DNA of 64,000 bases. It comes from Chrysomallon squamiferum. Its lineage: Eukaryota; Mollusca; Gastropoda; Neomphalida; Peltospiridae. Under the pieces are notes generated by a model, which saw only the letters and a list, made by a program, of their open reading frames with translations, was not told where the DNA came from and did not search any database. Shown piece by piece: positions 13,001-21,800 of the stretch. The translations under genes and the position numbers were made by a program. Positions within the stretch are counted from its first letter, which is position 1. Each line of letters begins with the position of its first letter. The stretch covers positions 18,283,342 through 18,347,341 of the forward strand of contig CM022679.1 of the NCBI GenBank assembly GCA_012295275.1, written 5' to 3'.

Positions 13001-16000
13001 TTAGCTGTTGGCAGACAGGAAGATTGTATAGTCACAGGTGGAGCAGATTCCACCCTGATTGTCTGGAAGGTTTGTTTTTTAAATTTATCTTTCCCAGGTA
13101 AAACACTTTTTCCATCACCTAAACTTAATACATCTACAAAAGCATTACTATACATAAGCAAATTTTTTTTTAATAAATCCAGCTGAGTTTATATTTTAAC
13201 CACAAGAAAATAGAATCCAGTGATTTTTCCTAGGTGAATAGTTAAAAATGCTTTTGGTATTTTACATGAATCTAATGTTAATATAGTTTATATGAATTCT
13301 TCTGATCATTTAAATTGAATTATGATATAGATTACAAGTTTTATTTTCCACTACAGGATGTTTCTGAGAAAGAAATTGAAGAGGCCAAACAAAAACAACA
13401 AGACCTGATACTACAGTATGTTGCATAGAAACTGTTCAAGAACAACACAGCCTACTTTTAAACATGAGGCCATGTTTATAATGAAAAACTATGTTTTCCG
13501 GATATATTTGTTCAAAAATAATGCTTGCTGGAAATCTATATATCCTACCTTGTATAGTTAGTAAATTCAGTACTGCTATAGAAAGTACTAATGACCATGT
13601 AGCCTGTATAGATGTGTATCATTGATTTCTTAAAATAATATATAACAAATGAATTATGGAGAAAAAAGGAATGAATTATAATTTTACAGTGTTGTGCATA
13701 AGTTATTTCTTTAACATTTTAGAGAACAAGAACTGTCAAACTTGATTCACAACAAGAATTTTTTGAAGGCCATAAAATTGGCTATTAACCTTGAGCAGCC
13801 ATTTAAATTGTTAACAATATTAAGAGGTAAGAAACACTGGGTAGATTTGCTTGTGTCAAAATTGCGTGAAAAGAATTTATATTCGTTTAAATTGGGTGGA
13901 AAATCTGATAATTGCATTACATAATGATTTCGTTTAATTTGTCTGTAGATTACAAGTATTTATTACAAGTGGTGAAAATTGAAACTTGATAATAATCCCC
14001 TTTTGTTACATAAAAAACAAGTACTAGTTTATTCTTTTATTTTTGGCCTATTTTGATATTATAGTGCCCAGTTTCAGGAGCCTCTCCAACCCAAACCAGT
14101 ATACATTGGTACCTTGACTTATGAGTGCATCAGCTTATGAGTTTTCAGAGTTGTGAGCCTTTGTCCTGTCAGTTTTTTGCTTTGAGTTGCAAGCCAAAAT
14201 CCGAGTTTTGAGCAAGCTTCGGATGTGCTGCTGCTAGTTGGGGCAGTGAACAACAAAACATCTGCCCAGCATCCCACGTCAAACTCATTTACTTAACATG
14301 GTTATCTCGCCATGGAAGCATCTCTGCTGTGTTGTGCTTGCATTTTGTGCAGTATTTTGCCAAATTTATTTTTTCTTGGATCCTAAGAAAGTTAGTGCAA
14401 AGGACAATGCTGAGAAGAAGAAGAAGATGATGCCCATTGAATTAAAGCATGAAATCACAGAAAAACATGAGTGAGGTGTGTGTGTAGTCAACTTGGTTAT
14501 ATGTGCCATACTGAAGCAGAAGGAATCAATAAAGGCCATAACTCCAGCCAAAGGCGTTAAAATAATTTCTAAGCTGCAGACCTCTGTCCATGAAAAGATA
14601 GAGACAATCTAACCATAACCCTGTATACTTTACAAAACCAATTTATTTCTTTACATTCTTTTATTTTGTTTTTAAACAAATTTTTTTCATTTATAAATAC
14701 ATTTTTCTTACTTAAAAACATGATAGAAAAATTGGGGTGTTTTGTGGGGCTGGAATGGATTAATAGTATTTCAATAAATTTCAGCTGATACAACTGTATA
14801 TATCAATCAAAGTGCTGGGGTTCATCATAGACATGTATTCCTACAAAATAACTGAAAGAAATTAGTCTTTGATTACATACTTCAAAGAAATAATTTTTAA
14901 AATAAATATGATTTTCACTTGTATTTTGAAACATCAGAAAGTTGTATAAAGTTTATATGAAAAGAATAGTTACTTTTTCCAATATTTTCTTTATTTTGTA
15001 GTGTGAGTTTTTAAATAGAGTGGTATCTTGACTTAAGAGTTTAATTCATTTCATGACCAAGTTCGTATGTCAATTTGCTCGTATATCAAATTAATTTTCC
15101 CAACTGAAATTAATTGAAATACCATTAATCCATTCCAGCCCCCAAAAATCCACCCTATTTTTTTTTTTTTTTTTTTTTAAATTGTTTTGTAATGTGTTTT
15201 TAAATCGGAAAAATGTATTTATAAATGACAAATATTTATAAAAATAAAATAAAAGAGAAAGTAAATAAATAAATTGGTTTTGTAAAGTGTATTTATCTTC
15301 AGACAAATTATTTTAATTCCTTTGGCTGGAGTTACAGCCTTTATCGACTCCTTCAGCTTCAGTATGGTACATATTGCAGAAGTACTACGCTTGTACTGCC
15401 TAGCCAAGTTGACTACATGCACACCTCTCACATTTTCTATGAATTCAAACTTTAATTCAATGGATATCATCTGTTTCTTCTTCTCATCACTGTCACTTTG
15501 CACTAATTTTCTTAGGATCAATGGAAATTTGTTAAAATACCACACAAAACTCGTGCACAACTCAACAGAGATGCTTTTGTGGCGAGGAGCCATGTGAAGT
15601 AAACGAGTAAGATGTGGGATGCTGGCCGGATGCAACAGTGTTTCTGAAGCTCGCTCGTAACTCAAAGCAAAAACCTTACCATATGACTACTCGTAACTCG
15701 AAAAACATGTAACTCGTAAGTCAAGGTACCGCTGTATATGTATTCTGAATTTGGAAACTCTAGCACAAATAATTTTCATGCAGCATCTTTCCAAAAATAT
15801 TAGGTGATAAAAAATACAAATGACGTTTTATAAACCATATTTCCACTTATTATGGCTATAGGGGTGAGGTTATGCATCTGCGTATGCACTTCATTTTGCA
15901 AAATACCTGAAACATTTATCTGAAAAAAGTAAATTTTTTATGTACATTTTCCAAATGGCCATATCAAAAACTAAAAAAAACCTACTTTGTTTATTAAATT

Positions 16001-17418
16001 GTCATTTTTCACCTAGCATGTCCTCTTAAATATGTTAACCTTTCTATATACTGTTTAAATCTTCCTAAATTATACATCAGTGCCTTGAAAAAATACAACA
16101 TTTTGAATGGTTTGAAATTGGGGAAAAATGGCTAATAAATTATTGCTTCCTGTTTTGACATCTGTTAATTTATAGATTTAATTTAAAGGTCATATCATAA
16201 CATGTTATCAGCACTATTTCTGAAATCTATAGCACTTATCTGCAGTTGAATGAATGCCAAGTCAGTTATATTTTTTTTTATAGCTATTTTATCTGAGGAA
16301 GATGGATCAAAACAGTTGGAAAATGTTTTGTCTCAACTAACATCTGACCAAACTGGTAAGAATATTTCACATTTTTGTTTTTTGATGGCCGTTTTCTGAG
16401 AATACTTAAATGAAGAATATTTTTATGTTAGCAACCATCAACTTAGAAGATAAATAAAAATGTACTATATTTTTTAAATAAAAATTAAAATATATAAAGT
16501 TATTTATTTTTAATTCTGTTTGTTTAGGTTTTATTAATTATTTTTATAGTTAATAATACTGATTTGGGACAGACATTGTTGCGATTGTGATTACTATATT
16601 TATTCCCAGATTCACTGCTAAAGTTTGCTGTTCACTGGAATACCAACAGTAAAAACTGTCAAGCTGCACAATTTGTTGTTGGAATCATTTTGAAAACCTT
16701 TGTGTCATCTGATATTGAGAAACTTCCCAATATTAAGTCAATTCTGGAAGGACTTTATCCATATACAGGTGATAAGTGATTAGTTTTTGAAACAAAACAA
16801 ATGAAAGAAGTAAAAGTAGGCTACTGTCAGGTAATTCTATGTAATTATTTATTTACCTATTTTTGTTCACATATATTAATCAGTCACCTTTATTCATTCC
16901 TCTTTTTCTTTTATTTATTTTTGTTATGGTCTATTATCATTTTCTGTTACCAGTCTTCGTTTTCTATTCACTGAAAGTACTTTTTGCAGAGTATTCTACA
17001 GTATAGATAAATGTAACATTTTATGTAGTGTGAAAATAAAAAAATAAAAATCCATTTAATAATAAAAATATTTAAAAAGTAACACCGACATATTTTCTTC
17101 ACAGAACGTCATTTTCAGAGGATGAACAGTCTACTCCAGCAGGCCATGTTTATTGAGTATACCTGGAAATGTATGAGAACCATTGCAGACAGTTTGTAAG
17201 TTTCATTTTGCACATACTAATTTCTAAATTTTTTAATTACATTCTTTATGGTTTTAAATTTTTGGTCATGTCTTTAAATTGGTAAGTTCTGAAGTAAAGA
17301 TATAAATTATATTATTAGATCTGGTTGATTTGGTTAAAGGAAATGACTGATTGTTGGTCATGTATGAATATTATTTTTGGTTTATTTGAGGTAGTTTCTT
17401 ATTATGATGCCCTTTAAT

Positions 17419-17450
<32 letters not shown>

Positions 17451-17573
17451 CAAAATAGAGAAGAAACCAGGATTTCAAAACGTCACTTGAAATCATTAGA
17501 AAATGGAGAAGTAGAAGAACTATCTTCAAATAAAAGATCAAGGCACATAAGTCATTACAAAATACAGAAATAA
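1675..17573 (+). CDS. TBL3: Transducin beta-like protein 3 (UTP13), 5'-partial
   Basis: This encodes a nucleolar WD40 protein. TBL3/Utp13 belongs to the UTP-B module of the SSU processome, which acts in early 18S rRNA processing. Coding exons: 1675-1726, 2625-2720, 3011-3058, 3605-3682, 3779-3927, 4376-4546, 6113-6188, 6302-6401, 7096-7289, 7656-7856, 8166-8272, 8466-8667, 10839-10928, 11917-11985, 12512-12582, 12913-13069, 13357-13415, 13723-13826, 16284-16355, 16610-16768, 17105-17195 and 17459-17573 (stop TAA). All junctions are GT-AG and every phase fits. They give about 819 residues, against roughly 808 in human, so only the N-terminal ~10-15 residues are missing. Two WD40 propellers are visible, with blades such as TGGCDSCIKIWD, SGGQDSTLKKW, TGSQDKTAK, SSDGSIKIW and SGSDGLIKLW. 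The C-terminal helical Utp13 domain follows, with WNTNSKNC and LYPYTERHFQRMN. Assignment is by recognition of the family and was not checked by a search. Confidence 0.95.
3310..3560 (+). repeat. Dispersed repeat, copy B
   Basis: This is the second copy of the repeat at 1120-1460, lying in the TBL3 intron between exons 3011-3058 and 3605-3682. It ends only about 45 bp before the 3605 acceptor. No long open frame is present. The family is unknown. Confidence 0.55.
4850..5275 (+). repeat. Dispersed repeat related to 14880-16060
   Basis: This part of TBL3 intron 7 is similar, in reverse complement, to two flanks around a transposon at 15018-15734. The blocks AAAGATGCTGCATGAAAA and GTGCTAGAGTT match 15745-15810. 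The blocks ATCTTGGAAAAATTAACTA and TTTATACAACTTTC match 14935-15000. It runs directly into the inverted repeat at 5280-5961, so both may be parts of one longer element. Confidence 0.7.
5280..5961. repeat. Large inverted repeat in TBL3 intron 7
   Basis: The left arm is about 5280-5499 and the right arm about 5762-5961, separated by a loop of about 262 bases. Paired blocks include CAAAATAATGACAGATTC against its complement at 5763-5782, ATTCTAAATTAATTTT, an (AAAT)n tract at 5404-5442 against an (ATTT)n tract at 5822-5845, GGATGTGCCTATCT, and TTTTTCATTCTAAAT. Poly(A) and poly(T) blocks in the two arms also face each other. Apart from unequal low-complexity tracts, the arms pair over about 200 bases. 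Transcribed within the TBL3 pre-mRNA, this would fold into a long hairpin. Confidence 0.85.
5404..5442. repeat. (AAAT)n microsatellite
   Basis: This is an uninterrupted tetranucleotide tract inside the left arm of the intron 7 inverted repeat. It is matched by a shorter ATTT tract in the right arm. Confidence 0.95.
6702..7034. repeat. (AT)n and (AC)n microsatellites in a TBL3 intron
   Basis: An (AT)n tract lies at about 6702-6727 and an (AC)n tract at 6999-7034. The (AC)n tract lies about 60 bp upstream of the acceptor at 7095. The sequence between them is AT-rich and shows no coding signal. Confidence 0.9.
8668..10838. other. Long TBL3 intron without recognisable content
   Basis: This 2.2-kb AT-rich intron separates the exon encoding TGSQDKTAK from the exon beginning LFKSSNL. 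Near 9997-10042 a unit of about 23 bp containing ATGATGTGCTATTTTTAAAA is repeated twice in tandem. I see no other gene or element here. Confidence 0.6.
14104..14796 (+). mobile_element. Tigger/pogo-like DNA transposon remnant, copy 1
   Basis: The left end reads CATTGGTACCTTGACTTATG and is flanked by a TA at 14102-14103. The right end, CAACTG, is followed by TA at 14797-14798. Inside, an eroded frame reads SAKDNAEKKKKMMPIELKHE, then a helix-turn-helix-like stretch, then ESIKAITPAKGVKIISK. This resembles the N-terminal CENP-B/pogo-type DNA-binding region of Tigger transposases. The DDE catalytic domain is absent. Compared with copy 3, about 80 bp before the right end is missing. It lies in the TBL3 intron 13827-16283. 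Confidence 0.8.
14880..16060 (-). repeat. Dispersed repeat split by a Tigger-like insertion
   Basis: The flanks 14880-15017 and 15735-16060 match, in reverse complement and in the expected order, one continuous stretch of TBL3 intron 7 (about 4850-5275). The transposon at 15018-15734 therefore inserted into a pre-existing copy of this repeat. TA dinucleotides at both junctions fit the usual Tc1/pogo target duplication. The homology beyond 16000 is weaker. Confidence 0.7.
15018..15734 (-). mobile_element. Tigger/pogo-like DNA transposon remnant, copy 2
   Basis: The element lies on the minus strand between TA dinucleotides at 15016-15017 and 15735-15736. Its ends read GAGTGGTATCTTGACTTAAG on the left and, in reverse complement on the right, CAGCGGTACCTTGACTTACG. 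A minus-strand open frame (15219-15665) contains VVNLARQYKRSTSAICTILK followed by ESIKAVTPAKG, which is the helix-turn-helix region of Tigger-type proteins. The frame then runs into AT-rich sequence and has no DDE domain. It is not a host gene. Confidence 0.82.
17420..17450 (+). repeat. Poly(T) tract at the last TBL3 acceptor
   Basis: A run of about 30 thymines ends only 8 bp before the AG at 17457-17458 that opens the last coding exon. It acts as an extreme polypyrimidine tract. Its length is likely to vary between individuals. Confidence 0.85.
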
Positions 17574-17868
17574 ACATCCTTTACTAATATATTTCTTGAT
17601 ACCATTTTTGAGTGCCACAGATAACATTTTAAAATTGATTTATCTAATGAGGTAATTCTGTTTGGAATATTTCTTTGAACAAATCCAAGTTATATTTTGA
17701 AGTAACCAAAATCAATTAATTTAATATCAGTCATGGGATGAAATATTTTTCTTCAATGCAAGAAATTACAAATGCTGTTTACATTAAACTGTGATTTTAA
17801 TATTAAATGTTCAAAAACAGTATAATTGTTTTTTTCATTTTCTTTAAATACAAAATCTGCCACACAGT

Positions 17869-17878
17869 AATAAATAAA
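17869..17878 (+). terminator. Candidate TBL3 polyadenylation signal
   Basis: Two overlapping AATAAA hexamers lie about 300 bases after the TBL3 stop codon. This is a normal 3' UTR length for such a gene. The choice is tentative because the region is AT-rich. Confidence 0.4.
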
Positions 17879-17879
17879 G

Positions 17880-18820
17880 TAATAATCATATATATATAAT
17901 TAATAATTTTTTATATGTACTATTTTATTTTATTCTATTCTTGGAAATTAAGTCATTATACACGTCAGCATTATTATTACAGGAAATAGAAAACTTCTAA
18001 TTTTACTGTATTGTGTGTCATGTCCTGTTTTGAAAAACAAAATTTTTGATCATAGGTGTCAGTATGGATTTTTCAGATAAACCAAAATAATAAACTCAAA
18101 TAATCTATGGTTAAAAAACAAAAACAAAAACCATTGCCAAAAACTAGTAGAAGTAAAATAATTCCAACACCAGTTTAAAAAAAATTTAGAACTGTGTCTC
18201 AGAAATCTGTTATGGGCTATAAAAGTTAAAGAACTCACATTCAACAGAAATTTTATTTTTATCTTTTGAATTAATGTTACATCATAATCTTGAAGAAAAA
18301 TGTTACGGAGTAGATATTAATCAAATTGATTTTACAATGATACAGAGTACACTATCTGATAACATTTTAATGATTCATAGGTTTATATTTGCTTATAGAG
18401 AGTGCAGAAACAAATATTCTTAGTGCTTTAAAATATACTTTATATTTTATTATCATAAAATGTTCTGTTTGTGAATAACATCTGTTGGAAGGAACTGTAT
18501 GTTTTTATTTGTTAAAATCTTATCTTATTTATTACAATAATCCTGTTTTTAATTGTACTCTGTTTCATAAACTGAGTGTTTTAAGTGGGCCAAACATAAT
18601 GTCAAAGGTCCATGGAAAATTAATTTTGTCTTGAAATGCATCTTAATTTGGAGTAAATGGAATCTAAGATCATTTTCAAAAAGTATTCATGGAAGGAATG
18701 TTTTTCAAGCCTTAAAATTTTTCCAAACAACTTATTTTGTTAATTAATATTTCTAGAATTTAATATGACTATTTAAAATGACTGTAATACAAGAAAATGT
18801 CCCAAATTCCAGATATGTTT
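17880..18820. other. Convergent intergenic region between TBL3 and DNAJC12
   Basis: This AT-rich stretch lies between the TBL3 stop and the DNAJC12 stop. It must hold both 3' UTRs. I see no further gene. Small open frames here, such as 18059-18244, have no recognisable content. Confidence 0.6.
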
Positions 18821-21800
18821 TCAGATATCATAATTCCTGAACTTTTGTAACAGGTGTGATCCTTGGTCTCTTTCCCACTTGGGTTGGTATTTCTGGTACG
18901 AAGATCTTGCCATGTCTGAAAAAACAAGAAAAAGAGAAAATTCTTTAATACTTATTACAGCAATGAATTTACTTATAAAAAGATCAGAAATTTACAAAAT
19001 AAGTATGATGCATTTCTATCAACTGTTACTATTATTTGAGACACACAACTATATATATATATCATTCTCAAAAGAATATAAAAAAGATATTTTCTTACTG
19101 ATAAAAATAGCAATTGTATCACAAGGTACTAAATATGATGAAAACAAATTTCCTTTATAATTTTGTTTTCAAAAAAACCGAGCTACAGTGAAATACAAAA
19201 CACAATTGTGCCAAATGTCTGTCAAGAAAATGTCGGAGACACTAGACCAATCTGATGTACATCCAAGGTAATTTAGCATCGCATGATAGAGATTAAATTA
19301 AAGCCTCATATTAATGTCTAACACTCGATATTCCACATGGTGTAATTTGTAATTTTATTGCTTTCACAAGGAACAAATATGAGGCAGTTCTTGACTCTCA
19401 TGATTGGCAAACAAGATAATGATTTTGAACTTTTTATTTTTGAAATATTTGATCACCAACAGACAACTACAAATTTCTGTGTACCAAATGAACATTCAGC
19501 AGCTTTCAGTTTGTACATGAAATATGTTTCCATTGTCATTCAAACACTTCTGCTTTTCTTTTTTTAGAACAGCATATAAAAATGTATAGATTTTGTTTAC
19601 AAAGAAGAATGTATACAAATAAAACAGAAGGATACATCATTCTCAAAATATTACTTTCTGTTTTCTTCCAGATTATATCACCTTTCTGCTGCTTTTTGTC
19701 TAGGTTAACAGTTTTTTCTTTAGATGCTTCGCAACAAAGTGATGATTCACCCTCTTGTAGCATGGGTTTTGTCTTGACATTTCTCCAGTGCATTGACTAA
19801 AACAAAAATTTGTATCTTCAAAAATAAATTTTAAGTACTGATAAGGATATTTTAATGTATGTATTCAGAAAGATTTGACTTCTGTGAAATTAGTTTATTG
19901 CTTCAGAGAAATTTAACAACAAATTCCCGCATCTAACTTTCACTGACAATGTAAAACAGTTAATATTACAAGTTCTGCACAGATAGGTATTTAACCACAA
20001 ATTTATTATATGTAACAGATTTTAAACATCTGAAGATTACTGACTCCATCAGTGTCTAAATAAGCCATGGTTCTGTTACAATTTTTAATTTTATGACTGC
20101 ATTAACAGATACTTACAACATGCACAGAATTCCTTAGAGAACACCATTCATCAAAATCCATGGCTACACCTGAATTTCTCCATTTATCATAATTAGCTTT
20201 TGTGTTTGGGTCTGTCAAAACCTCCTTGGCCTTTTGCAGTCTGGCAAAACATTCAGCTAAAGGATTTTTAAATATGTTGAAAAGTAATTGAAAATATTAA
20301 ATTCTGAAAGATGATTAACATGATATTAAACTTAATTTTATTTTTTTAATTTTTTTTTCGTTGTTAACTAAATATGTATATCAGTATGAACAAATGAACC
20401 TTTATTTTTCAAAAAATATCTAATTTTATATAACTATCACAACACATCTGACTGGCATAAATATTCTTATCTCTTACCAGGTTAGTGGCAGGATGCATAT
20501 ACCATAATTCCATGGAAATAACTAAAAATATTCAGTACATCACAACTTTGTTATCCATTTATTAAAGTTTCTGATTTTCATGGGAACAGGAAGTCTTTGG
20601 TTAAGAGATGGAAGAGATCAATTGCTTGATATTTGATATGGAACCACTGAACTACTGCCACTTAATATATATTATTTCTGCATGTATATGCAGGTGTGGG
20701 TGTGTGTGAAATCATTTTTATTGCTCTGAAAGTAAAAGATTGCCCTGCAGTGTGATAATGAATATTTATCATAAATACAGTTTTAGACAAATGTGTTGCA
20801 ACATTTTGCCCATAGAGTTCCAGCAAGAACCATTGTGATTAATTCCACATACTCAAGGACATGAGCTGAAGCAGAAAAGAATTTCAAATCTGAGTTCCCA
20901 AACATTTTATGCCTTTGGTTGAGAAGAATACTGCCAATGACAAAGCTTCATCAAGCCAAGAACTTGGTCCCAACAGAAAAAAGTCATCAGATATGACAAT
21001 GCACCAGGTATTTGTATTATTCATTAACCTTAATAAAATCCAGATGAAATCTGAAGATACAGACCACATACCAAAGATACTAAAGGCATCTGATCAGAAT
21101 TACATATCAATCAGTTTGAAGTAAAAGTCAAGACATGGAAGAAACGCAACAGGAATTGCATGGCCATTTCTTTGGTGTGGAGTTGCTAAGTTTTGTACAT
21201 CTAACAGAACAGACAAGAATGTGCTGCACTGACACCTTATTTTGTTTTAACAGTCTTAGATCAGTACAGTTGTCCATCTGCCCATCATGCTTAGACCAAC
21301 TATCTAAATGACTTGTACTGGTATGGCACCTGCAATGCTTCAAAACTACATGCCAGTCTGAACATCAAAAAGGATTTTGTTGTGATAAAATTTGAAGGAA
21401 GGTCACATAGTTTATAATGCTAGGATTGATGTTTTGATGACAATGAATTTGAGGATGTGTATTTGAAAAAGGTAGGTAGATAGTAAGGTCACAACAGAAA
21501 CTGTCACATTTATTCCAAATCCAAATTCTGCACTGGGGATGAGGTCTTCCATAAACGCAGGAGTGCTTAGTGACCATAGCTCTCCAAATACTTTGACATT
21601 GGCAGTATTCTTCTCAACCAAACTCTTAAGTTCCTGTTGTTCTAAATGCAATGATATAGGCCTATGCCTATCATTGATTTTTGGGGTTTTAGATATATTT
21701 CACAAATATACCAAACTTGATAAAAAGTTATATATGTATTTTCAGATAATGCTAAACCTGATGTCATTTCAATACAATACCACAGTAAACTGCAAGCAAG

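Noticed and set aside
15219-15665. A 148-codon minus-strand frame that could be read as a host gene
   Set aside because: It lies entirely inside a TA-flanked element with Tigger-like ends and has sister copies at 14104 and 41304. It is transposon coding debris.
19536-19681. Extension of the DNAJC12 middle exon to its in-frame stop
   Set aside because: The open frame runs on into hydrophobic intronic sequence. A GT donor at 19681-19680 joins in phase to a downstream exon encoding the conserved KFRNYDI tail. The extension could at most be a minor isoform.
21650-21673. Short near-palindrome around AGGCCTATGCCTATC
   Set aside because: It is imperfect, very short and inside repeat debris; no function can be argued.
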